From Paenibacillus soyae (GTDB taxonomy: Bacteria > Bacillota > Bacilli > Paenibacillales > Paenibacillaceae): a DNA stretch of 64,000 nucleotides. Below the pieces are notes generated by a model. The model was not told the origin of the DNA. It saw only the letters and a list, made by a program, of their open reading frames with translations, and ran no database searches. Each line of letters begins with the position of its first letter. The first letter of the stretch is position 1. This document shows, one piece after another, positions 9,394-16,385 of the stretch. The stretch spans positions 308,334-372,333 of the forward strand of contig NZ_JANIPJ010000004.1 of NCBI RefSeq assembly GCF_024623455.1, read 5' to 3'. The position numbers were made by a program, and so were the translations under genes.

Positions 9394-9401
9394 CATACAA
9401 T
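9394..9401 (+). promoter_or_regulatory. Candidate mother-cell sigma (SigE/SigK) -10 element
   Basis: CATACAAT matches the -10 consensus CATACANT/CATANNNT of sporulation sigma E and sigma K. An AC pair, the core of the sigma K -35, lies 17 bases upstream at 9375-9376. It precedes the collagen-like gene, for which a spore-surface role would make sense. Confidence 0.4.
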
Positions 9402-9449
9402 ACACCAGCAATGCAGATAGACGTTTATCTACTATAAGGAGTGAGACGA

Positions 9450-9833
9450 TTGTCATTTTTCCCTCCATTTGGACCGCCTGGCGGCGGATTCCCGCCCTTC
9501 GGACCGCCGGGACCTCCCGGGCCTCCATTCGGACCGCCACCCGGACCGCCCGGACAGCAAGTGCCGCCAGGTGCCGGCCTTCAAGCCCCTACATCGGCTC
9601 CGCCGCAATTCGTACCGCCTAGGCCGCAAGCCTCTCTGTTCGCCGTAGACCCGGGAGGCATCCGCAGATGCGCTTTCCGCTTCACGTACATTTGGCTTAG
9701 CAACGGAGATCAATTCTGGTATTACCCCGTCTTCGTAGGCAGAACCTCCGTCGCCGGCTTCCGCTGGAACGGCTTCTTCTGGATGTACGCGGGGTACGAT
9801 TTGAGACGCATCGAATCGTTCACTTGCTTCTAG
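9450..9833 (+). CDS. Collagen-like small protein (Gly-Pro-Pro repeats)
   Basis: A 127-residue protein. TTG at 9450 is the preferred start since AAGGAG is eight bases upstream; GTG at 9441 would overlap that site. Residues 1-45 are almost only Phe, Gly and Pro, with imperfect GPP triplets. A Gln/Pro linker follows, then a compact C-terminal domain of about 60 residues rich in aromatic residues (FTYIWLSNGDQFWYYP, GFRWNGFFWMYAG) with two Cys. There is no signal peptide. Similar short proteins occur in Bacillus and Paenibacillus, some in spore coats or exosporium; that role is inferred here from composition and a sporulation-like promoter. Confidence 0.75.
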   Translation: MSFFPPFGPPGGGFPPFGPPGPPGPPFGPPPGPPGQQVPPGAGLQAPTSAPPQFVPPRPQASLFAVDPGGIRRCAFRFTYIWLSNGDQFWYYPVFVGRTSVAGFRWNGFFWMYAGYDLRRIESFTCF

Positions 9834-9847
9834 AGAGATCAACACGA

Positions 9848-9880
9848 CAAGGCCCGCATGCCGATGGCATGCGGGCCTTG
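9848..9880. terminator. Bidirectional terminator
   Basis: A perfect 15-base inverted repeat, CAAGGCCCGCATGCC-GAT-GGCATGCGGGCCTTG, lies between the converging collagen-like gene and the SDR gene. T-runs are short on both sides. Confidence 0.7.
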
Positions 9881-9884
9881 TATA

Positions 9885-10679
9885 TTAATAGATCGTTGGC
9901 ACCATCCCTCCGTCCATACGGATCGGAGAGCCCTTGAATGCCGATGCGAAAGGGCTGCATAGGAATGCGGCCAGCCTGCCGATCTCGACGGGCTTAATGA
10001 AACGCTGGATTTCGGATTGCGGCAGCGTTGCCGCCATAAACCGAGTTTCTTTTTCCGCGAAATCCAGCTCTTCATCCGAATACATGCTCTCGATGATTCG
10101 CTCTACCTTCTCGGAGAGCGTTGGTCCCGGCATGATCGTATTGACCGTCACTTCCGTTCCCCTCGTTAATTTCGATAAGCTCTTCGAAAGGGAGAGCAGC
10201 ATCGATTTGGTCATCGCGTACTGAGGCATGTGCCCCGAAGGCATGATCGCTTCTTCGCTTGCGATAAAGAGGATGCGGCCATCGTTTTTCTCCAGCATCC
10301 GAGGCAAATAATAGTGACATAATCCGTTTGCCGCAAGCACATTCGTACGGAAGTACCTTTCCCAAACGGAATCGTTAACGTCCTCGTACGGCATCATTTC
10401 GTAAATCCCCATATTGTTGATCAAGATATCGATATCGGGATGCTTTTCGAATAAAGCTTGTCTCTGCGCGGGATCCGCCAAATCGGCGGCGGCGTTCCGG
10501 GGAGAGGTGGCCGGGAAGCTCGTTTTTAGTTCATGCACCGTCCGTTCGGCCTCTTCCTCGTTTCGCCCGTTAATAAGAACATGCGCGCCTTCTTTGGCGA
10601 GCTCGATCGCAATCGCTTTGCCTATGCCTTTCGTTGATCCTGTCACTAAAGCGGTTTTTTGGAACAATCCCATATCCAT
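9885..10679 (-). CDS. SDR family oxidoreductase
   Basis: A 264-residue short-chain dehydrogenase with cofactor motif TGSTKGIG at residues 13-20, the NNMG motif, an active-site YAMTK segment and a C-terminal segment FKGSPIRMDGGMVPTIY. AAGGAGAATGC precedes the ATG. A promoter (TTACTG, 16 bases, TAAGAT) lies in the gap after the AraC-type regulator on the same strand. The second SDR of the window differs from the one at 8425 by lacking the N-terminal extension. Substrate unknown. Confidence 0.9.
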   Translation of the reverse strand: MDMGLFQKTALVTGSTKGIGKAIAIELAKEGAHVLINGRNEEEAERTVHELKTSFPATSPRNAAADLADPAQRQALFEKHPDIDILINNMGIYEMMPYEDVNDSVWERYFRTNVLAANGLCHYYLPRMLEKNDGRILFIASEEAIMPSGHMPQYAMTKSMLLSLSKSLSKLTRGTEVTVNTIMPGPTLSEKVERIIESMYSDEELDFAEKETRFMAATLPQSEIQRFIKPVEIGRLAAFLCSPFASAFKGSPIRMDGGMVPTIY

Positions 10680-10717
10680 GTTGCATTCTCCTTTTTCTTG
10701 TGCGCCGGATAGGGATA

Positions 10718-10745
10718 ATCTTACCTTGCCAGGATCGTTCAGTAA
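10718..10745 (-). promoter_or_regulatory. SigA-type promoter of the SDR gene
   Basis: Reading the minus strand, TTACTG (10745-10740) and TAAGAT (10723-10718) are separated by 16 bases, about 40 bases upstream of the SDR start. Confidence 0.45.
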
Positions 10746-10784
10746 CTAGGATGCCGCGCCAAAGTTCTTGCGAAATACGCCAAA

Positions 10785-11783
10785 TTATAGCGCACAGCTG
10801 CTCATTCCCCTTTGCTTGACGCGCCAATTGGACGGCGTCTCGCCTTCCCAGAGGCGAAAAGCGCGGTAGAACGAATTCTGGTCTTCGTAACCGATCAAGA
10901 AAGCCACTTCCTTCATATCGAAGGAGGGGTCTGCCAAATATTCAAGCGCCTGCTCGTGGCGTGCTTGCGTCAGAAGCTGCTGGAAGCTTGTGTTCTCGTC
11001 CGTAAGCCGGCGCTGCAAGGTACGATCGCTCATGCCGAGCTCCTTCGCGACCGCCCGGATGTCGCGACGCCCTTCCGCGAGACTCTCCTTCAAGATCCGT
11101 TTGACCGCCTCGGAGATCGAACGGCCGCGCTGATGTTCATCCAAGGTTCGGTTCAATGCGGGAGTCAGAATCTCGAGCAGCTCTTCGTTATAGGAGACAA
11201 ATTGCCGATCCAGATCGCTTCGGCGCAGGGTCAAGCGGTTGCATGCGGCGCCGACGCGGACAGGACAGCCGAAGTAAGCTTCGAGCACCCGCGAGTCGCC
11301 AGTCGCGTCCGTAAGCTCGACGAGCCGCGCCGTCAGATGCTTGCCCGTGCCCCGGCGCCCAAGCTCCAGAAGGAAAGCCAGCGTGATCCCTGCAAGCAGC
11401 GGCGGCCCGGAACCTTCGGCTCCCCGCCACTCCAGTTCAAGGAAACAATACTCGCCTTCTTCGGAGATTCGCAGATCTTCCGGGGGACACAGCTGTTTGT
11501 AACGGGCCATTCGGCTCAGCGCGTCCCGATAATCGCGCGCGTGGTAAGTCGCCAATACGGACGGCGGGTAATGCGCCGTTTCGAAGACGGTCGCCAGCTT
11601 GACGATACCTTTGGCGGGATCGCCGATGAGCTCGGAATAAGCTTGCCAGATCGCGAAATATTGCGCGGCTGTGACCTCCGGCTCCGAGATGATGTCGAGC
11701 GGCAGCCCGGCATTGCGGGCCACGTCATGGACCTCAATGCCTAATCGGCTGACGCCTTCCCAAAATCCAACCGGCATCTTCAC
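10785..11783 (-). CDS. AraC-type regulator with PF12625-like ligand-binding domain
   Basis: A 332-residue regulator of the OruR/ArgR-like branch: the N-terminal 200 residues form an alpha/beta sensor domain (RLGIEVHDVARNAGLPLD near the start), and the C-terminal 90 residues carry the AraC double HTH (VAKELGMSDRTLQRRL, then IGYEDQNSFYRAFRLWEGETPSNWR). GTG at 11783 follows AAGGGGGAT. It starts 13 bases after the aminopeptidase stop and is probably read with it. Regulators of this branch often control neighbouring oxidoreductases, here the SDR at 9885. Ligand unknown. Confidence 0.9.
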   Translation of the reverse strand: MKMPVGFWEGVSRLGIEVHDVARNAGLPLDIISEPEVTAAQYFAIWQAYSELIGDPAKGIVKLATVFETAHYPPSVLATYHARDYRDALSRMARYKQLCPPEDLRISEEGEYCFLELEWRGAEGSGPPLLAGITLAFLLELGRRGTGKHLTARLVELTDATGDSRVLEAYFGCPVRVGAACNRLTLRRSDLDRQFVSYNEELLEILTPALNRTLDEHQRGRSISEAVKRILKESLAEGRRDIRAVAKELGMSDRTLQRRLTDENTSFQQLLTQARHEQALEYLADPSFDMKEVAFLIGYEDQNSFYRAFRLWEGETPSNWRVKQRGMSSCAL

Positions 11784-11796
11784 TCGGCAATCCCCC

Positions 11797-13029
11797 TTAT
11801 TCCGTCCAGTTTCCCTTGCGGAATACCGGCTCTACAGTGCCGTCCTGCAGCTCCCCGTCGATGTCGAGATCGGCGCAGCCGATCATGAAGTCGACATGCG
11901 TCAGACTGACGTTCGCGCCGTGGGCAACCAGCTCGTCGTTCGACAGCTTCGTGCCGCCCTCCAGATTAACCGGATAGGCGCTGCCAAGCGCGAAGTGGCA
12001 GGAGGCGTTCTCGTCGATGCCCGTGTTGTAGAACACGCGGTTCAGGTTGGAGATCGGCGAGTCGTGCGGAACAAGCGCCATCTCGCCGAGATAGGAGGCG
12101 CCTTCGTCGGTTTCGAGCAGCGTCTCCAGATGCTCGCGTCCCGACTCGGCGTCGAACGCGACGACCTTGCCGTCACGGAACGTCATGGTGATTCCTTCTA
12201 CCAAACGGCCGTTCAGGTTCAGCGGCAGCGTGCTTCTCACCGTGCCGTTCACGCCGAGCCGATGCGGCATCGTGTACACTTCCTCCGTCGGCATATTCGC
12301 GACGAAGTAGACGCCTTTCTCGTTCTCCCCTCCGCCTCCGCGCCAGATATGCCCTTCGGGCAGCTCCACGCGAAGATCCGTCCCCGGCGCTCGGTAATGA
12401 AGGCTTTTGTAACGCTTTTCGTTCAGCCGGTTCTGCCAGGTCTTCAGCTTATCGATATGCTCGCGCCAAGCCGCTACCGGATCTTCCTTATCCACGCGCA
12501 CCATGCGGAAGATCGCCTCCCACATCGCGTCGATCCGCTGCTCCGCCGGCAGATCCGCGAACACTTTGTCCGCCCAGGCGCGCGTCGGCGCTTTGATCAG
12601 CGACCAACTGATCCGGCTGTTGCGCGTATACACCGAATATTCCTTGCGAGCGACTGCCGCCGCTTTAACCGCTCTCGATACTTTGGACGAATCAATGCCC
12701 CGGAACAGCTCCGGATTCGGCACTTTGATATGTAGAATCGCTCCGCCCTCTTCGGCGAATTTCACTCGGCTGTCGGCTTCCCATTGCGGATAATAATCGA
12801 ACGTATCCTCCGCCGCTTTCTCGTAGCGGATGCGTGTCACTTCTTCGTCGTCCCACTCGACCATCACATATTTGGCGCCGGCCTCGTAAGCCTGGGCCAC
12901 GATCAATCGCGTCAGCTCCGCCGTCTCGATCGGCGCGTGCACGATCAGCACCTGTCCGGGCTGAATATTCACTCCCACCTTAACGACGAGCTCCGCGTAT
13001 TTTCTTAACATGATTTTAAAAGAATCCAT
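11797..13029 (-). CDS. Aminopeptidase, M29 family (AmpS/thermophilic AP II type)
   Basis: A 410-residue cytosolic metallo-aminopeptidase that removes N-terminal residues from peptides. Start at 13029 (MDSFKIMLRKYAELVV) is chosen because GAAAGGAGAG precedes it. Family features are the N-terminal KVGVNIQPGQVLIVHAP segment and the C-terminal metal-binding part with HFALGSAYP and THVDFMIG, which carry His and Asp ligands of the dinuclear Co/Zn/Mn site. The length matches the family (about 410). Probable operon with the AraC-type regulator downstream. Confidence 0.93.
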   Translation of the reverse strand: MDSFKIMLRKYAELVVKVGVNIQPGQVLIVHAPIETAELTRLIVAQAYEAGAKYVMVEWDDEEVTRIRYEKAAEDTFDYYPQWEADSRVKFAEEGGAILHIKVPNPELFRGIDSSKVSRAVKAAAVARKEYSVYTRNSRISWSLIKAPTRAWADKVFADLPAEQRIDAMWEAIFRMVRVDKEDPVAAWREHIDKLKTWQNRLNEKRYKSLHYRAPGTDLRVELPEGHIWRGGGGENEKGVYFVANMPTEEVYTMPHRLGVNGTVRSTLPLNLNGRLVEGITMTFRDGKVVAFDAESGREHLETLLETDEGASYLGEMALVPHDSPISNLNRVFYNTGIDENASCHFALGSAYPVNLEGGTKLSNDELVAHGANVSLTHVDFMIGCADLDIDGELQDGTVEPVFRKGNWTE

Positions 13030-13080
13030 TGATGTCTCTCCTTTCAGAAGTCCGCCTTCCATTATAGCAAAAGTATGCGG

Positions 13081-14061
13081 TTAATCGTAAAGACTTGCTA
13101 TTCGGTCGATGCGGTTCGTCCAGATGACGCCGGAGAAATCCGAGGGCAATCGCTCCATGTCTTCCGCCGAATCGAACCCGCTGGAGAAGTCGCTGCCGTC
13201 CCCCCCGACCACGACGACTCGGGTATCGGCTTCGTCCATCCGGTTCAGAAGCTTATCCGGCCAGCCCCATAGCCAGGGACCGATCTTCTCGGGGATATGA
13301 AGCTGACCGCCGCGGCAAGCCTCCGGCACGTAGCCTGTCCAGCCGACGGCGATGTATGGAAGCAGGCAGCTCTTCAGCGTGGCCTTCGACATGACCCGCA
13401 TATCGGGCAGCCGTTCCTTCAGCGCGGCGATCGGTTCGTCGCCGCCGTATACGGCAAGCAAGCTTCTGCGCTCCTCGGGAAGCTCGGACAAATATCGGGC
13501 GAGCAGCTTGCCTTCATCGGGATCGCTGCTTTTGATATCGATCAAGAGCTGGCGGTCCGGGAAACGGTCCAGCACCTCCGTCAGCGAAGGCATAAGTCCA
13601 ATGCCCTGGCCGCGGAAAGGATACGTCTTGCCGCCGTCCGCCGTATACCCGTAGCCGATATCCAGCCGCTTCAGCTCGTCCATCGTATAATCGCGCGTCA
13701 CGCCCTCCCCATTCGTCCGGCAATCCAGCGTCCAATCGTGGAATACGGCAAACTGATCGTCCTTCGTCATGTGAACGTCGAATTCCACGATATCTGCGCC
13801 CGCTTGGAAAGCCGCTTCCATGGAGTCCAGCGTATTTTCCAAATAGGGATGCTCCGGCTCGTAAATCCGCTCCGCCGTGCATGTATCGTTCTGGATGCCT
13901 TCCATCGGGTAAGTCTGCCCCAGCCCGCGGTGCGCAAGCAGAATCGGACCTCCGTCCCGGCTGCTGCCGAACCAGGCATTGTTATTCACATACATGAAGG
14001 CGATCAGCAGCATGACCGCGATCAACGCTTTGCCTCTCCTTCTATTCCACCAGCTATTCAT
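13081..14061 (-). CDS. Glycerophosphodiester phosphodiesterase family protein, membrane-anchored
   Basis: A 326-residue protein with a basic N-terminus and one membrane helix (about 11-28), then the GDPD TIM barrel outside the membrane. The signature is LLAHRGLG, then ENTLDSMEAAFQAGADIVEFDVHMTKDDQFAVFHD split over the chain, with the conserved His, Arg, Glu and Asp of the calcium-dependent active site. It releases glycerol-3-phosphate from glycerophosphodiesters, perhaps from phospholipid or teichoic acid breakdown. The ATG at 14061 overlaps the TetR stop by eight bases and GGGAGGGAT lies upstream, so the two genes are coupled. Confidence 0.9.
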   Translation of the reverse strand: MNSWWNRRRGKALIAVMLLIAFMYVNNNAWFGSSRDGGPILLAHRGLGQTYPMEGIQNDTCTAERIYEPEHPYLENTLDSMEAAFQAGADIVEFDVHMTKDDQFAVFHDWTLDCRTNGEGVTRDYTMDELKRLDIGYGYTADGGKTYPFRGQGIGLMPSLTEVLDRFPDRQLLIDIKSSDPDEGKLLARYLSELPEERRSLLAVYGGDEPIAALKERLPDMRVMSKATLKSCLLPYIAVGWTGYVPEACRGGQLHIPEKIGPWLWGWPDKLLNRMDEADTRVVVVGGDGSDFSSGFDSAEDMERLPSDFSGVIWTNRIDRIASLYD

Positions 14062-14638
14062 CCGATAATCCCTCCCATGCTGCCTGTACTTGCTGTTCGA
14101 TGGCATGCATCATGCTCTCCTCCGTCTCGAAGGAGGCGGATTGAATGAGCGCCTGGACGAAAATAGCCGACAAGATCGACGCGCTTACCTTGGAATCCCA
14201 CCGGCTTCGGAACGTCCCGTTTGCTGAAGCCTGCTCGATGACCCCGCGAAGCGTTTCCTCAAAAATCAAGAAATTCGACGCTTGATCCGATGACTTAGGC
14301 CCCGCCTTGATCGATTCGATCAAAGCCGGACGCAAAATGTCGGCCCGCTTCCGATAGACGGCGGCAAGATCGCGGAACAGGCCTATCAGCCGTTCTTTTA
14401 GATTTCCATCGCTATTGTTGCGGACAAGCTGCTCCATCAGCTCCCGATAAGATCCGGCCACGTGCAGAAGCACCTGTTCCTTCTTCTCGAAATAATTAAA
14501 AAATGTCCCTTTGGCGATGCCGCAGGCTTGCGTGATTTCTTGCACGGTGACCTGTTCGAAGCCCTTCTGCTTAAACAGCTCCACAGCGGTGACAATGATC
14601 CGTTCTTTGACTTCCTTCTTTTTCTCTTCTCTTAACAT
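14054..14638 (-). CDS. TetR/AcrR family transcriptional regulator
   Basis: A 194-residue repressor. The N-terminal HTH (RIIVTAVELFKQKGFEQVTV, then IAKGTFFNYFEKKEQVL) is canonical and the rest is the helical ligand-binding and dimer domain. The start at 14638 (MLREEKKKEV) is chosen over an in-frame codon at 14671, which would lie inside the operator. The nested palindrome just upstream (14657-14691) is most likely its own binding site, so it autoregulates itself and the overlapping glycerophosphodiesterase gene. The ligand is unknown. Confidence 0.92.
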   Translation of the reverse strand: MLREEKKKEVKERIIVTAVELFKQKGFEQVTVQEITQACGIAKGTFFNYFEKKEQVLLHVAGSYRELMEQLVRNNSDGNLKERLIGLFRDLAAVYRKRADILRPALIESIKAGPKSSDQASNFLIFEETLRGVIEQASANGTFRSRWDSKVSASILSAIFVQALIQSASFETEESMMHAIEQQVQAAWEGLSDE

Positions 14639-14656
14639 GCAACACGCTCCACAAAA

Positions 14657-14691
14657 AATGACCTTGGTCATTATTTGACCAAGGTCATTTT
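14657..14691. promoter_or_regulatory. Nested palindromic operator of the TetR gene
   Basis: TGACCTTGGTCA (14659-14670) and TGACCAAGGTCA (14676-14687) are each self-complementary. Extended to AATGACCTTGGTCA and TGACCAAGGTCATT they also form a 14-base inverted repeat with each other. Centres are 17 bases apart. The position directly upstream of the TetR start fits an autorepression site occupied by two dimers. Confidence 0.75.
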
Positions 14692-14769
14692 ACAACAGTT
14701 GCTTGAGCTATGCAATCCGTTTGTTCGGGAGTGTGACGTTAAAAAAAGCGGGCTTCTATTCTCCAAGCT

Positions 14770-15195
14770 CTATCTATTGTCGGGATACGTCTCTCTCAAG
14801 AAAGCGATGGACTGCGCGATCATCTCTCCAAGCACGTCCACGTCGATGTCGGCTACTTTGTTAATGTAGACGCAGGCCTTGCCCGACGTGTGCTTGCCGA
14901 GCTTCTGCAGCAGCGCTTCCCTCGCTTCGTCCCCGGGAGCGAAGTAGAGGCTGGTCTTGCCTTTGCGCGGCGAGAAACCGACGAGCGGGGCATCCCCTTC
15001 ATGACCCGAAGCGTACTTGTAATGGTACGAACCGAAGCCGATAATGCTGGGTCCCCACATTTTGGCCGGGAAGCCGCTCGTTTCGGTGAAAATGTCAAGC
15101 AAGCGATAGGCGTCCTCGCGCTTCTTCGGGTTGTCCACGTTCTCGATAAACTCGAGGACGCTGTTCTCCGTTTCTTTCGTCTTCAGCTCGTACAT
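14770..15195 (-). CDS. DUF1801 domain protein
   Basis: A 141-residue protein of the DUF1801/YdhG family. The pattern MWGPSIIGFGSYHYKYASG, then VGFSPRKGKTSLYF, is characteristic. The fold is a small alpha/beta domain of unknown biochemical role; some relatives are suggested to bind metals or iron-sulfur precursors, which is not established. GAGGCGGAACC precedes the ATG, nine bases after the serine hydrolase stop, so it is the last gene of a three-gene unit. Confidence 0.88.
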   Translation of the reverse strand: MYELKTKETENSVLEFIENVDNPKKREDAYRLLDIFTETSGFPAKMWGPSIIGFGSYHYKYASGHEGDAPLVGFSPRKGKTSLYFAPGDEAREALLQKLGKHTSGKACVYINKVADIDVDVLGEMIAQSIAFLRETYPDNR

Positions 15196-15204
15196 GGTTC
15201 CGCC

Positions 15205-16338
15205 TCACAAACACGAATACACGATGTTGCGAAGACGCGGCTGCACGAACGGCTCCTGGCTGTTCAGCATGTGCATCGCGTACATGACGGTCAGCTCCGA
15301 AGCCGGGTCGATGATGGCCATGCAGCCGGCGGCTCCGCTCCAGCCGAATTCGCCGACCGGGCTCAGCGCTCCGCTGCCCGCAGGGGAGATGTGGGTGCGG
15401 ACGCCAAGGCCGAAGCCGTAGCCGTTCAGCTGCTCCCACGAATAATCGCCCCGCGTGGCGTCGGTCAGATGATCCGTTCGCATGAGATTCACCGCAGCCG
15501 GCGACAGAATGCGCACGCCCTCCGGGCTTGTTCCTAAATTCGTAAGCGCATTTAGAAACTTCACGTAGTCGCTGACGGTGGACAGAAGCCCCGCCCCGCC
15601 GCTCTCGAACTCGGTCCCGATCCGGAAGCCGTTCGCGTCGTAGCGCACGGCCTTGCCCAGCTCGTCGTTGAACGCATACTGGGGAGCCAGACGGCTCCGC
15701 TGCTCGTCCGTCAGATCGAACGCCGTGTCGTTCATCCCGAGCGGACCGGTAATTTCATCGCGTAGGTAAGCGCCGAACCGTCTGCCGTCCACGACCTCGA
15801 CTAACGCCGCCAGCACGTCGTGGCACAAGCTGTAGTTCCAACGGGTGCCCGGCTCGAAGTGAAGCGGCTCCTTCGCGAGCGCCTCCGCGAAAGCGCGGGT
15901 CGGCAGCTTGCCGTTCGTCCGCTCGACGGCTTCCTTCAGGGAAGGCGCGCCAAGGTCATAAGAGAAGCCCGCCGTCATCGCGAACAGATCCCGTACCGTG
16001 ATCGGCCGCTCCGCCTTCTCGAGCACGACCTCGCCGTCCGGAAGCTTCTTCTTCACGTTCATCTCGGCATATTCCGGCAAGTAGGCCGAGATCGGATCGT
16101 TTAATAGCATGGCGCCCTTCTCCACGAGCTGCATAGCCGCGACACATGTCATGATTTTCGTCATGGAATAGATGTTAATAATTCTTCCTTCGTCGATCGG
16201 CGTTTGCTTCTCCAGATCAACGAAGCCGCTACGGTATCGGAATACGGTATCATTGCGGTGCATGACCAGCACCTCGGCCCAAGGAATGCGCCAGGAGGTC
16301 ATGCGGTCAAGAAACGAGGCTAACGGTTTGAAGTCCAT
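15205..16338 (-). CDS. Serine hydrolase, beta-lactamase/penicillin-binding fold (class C-like esterase)
   Basis: A 377-residue hydrolase without signal peptide. The start at 16338 (MDFKPLASF) follows AAAGGATGG. The catalytic motif SxxK is SMTK at residues 58-61 and the second motif is the Tyr in WNYSLCHD. The C-terminal strand GFGLGVRT replaces the KTG of true beta-lactamases, so an esterase or D-peptidase activity is more likely than antibiotic resistance. It lies 48 bases after the glycosidase gene and nine bases before the DUF1801 gene. In this context a carbohydrate esterase (deacetylation) is plausible but unproven. Confidence 0.87.
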   Translation of the reverse strand: MDFKPLASFLDRMTSWRIPWAEVLVMHRNDTVFRYRSGFVDLEKQTPIDEGRIINIYSMTKIMTCVAAMQLVEKGAMLLNDPISAYLPEYAEMNVKKKLPDGEVVLEKAERPITVRDLFAMTAGFSYDLGAPSLKEAVERTNGKLPTRAFAEALAKEPLHFEPGTRWNYSLCHDVLAALVEVVDGRRFGAYLRDEITGPLGMNDTAFDLTDEQRSRLAPQYAFNDELGKAVRYDANGFRIGTEFESGGAGLLSTVSDYVKFLNALTNLGTSPEGVRILSPAAVNLMRTDHLTDATRGDYSWEQLNGYGFGLGVRTHISPAGSGALSPVGEFGWSGAAGCMAIIDPASELTVMYAMHMLNSQEPFVQPRLRNIVYSCL

Positions 16339-16385
16339 CTTTCGCCATCCTTTGTGAATAGAGTGTATTTGGTTCCGACATTCCT

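Noticed and set aside
9459..9560. CRISPR or tandem repeat array in the collagen-like gene
   Set aside because: The repeats are short in-frame GPP triplets of variable spacing that encode protein.
15205..16338. Beta-lactamase conferring antibiotic resistance
   Set aside because: There is no signal peptide and no KTG box; an intracellular esterase or peptidase is more likely.
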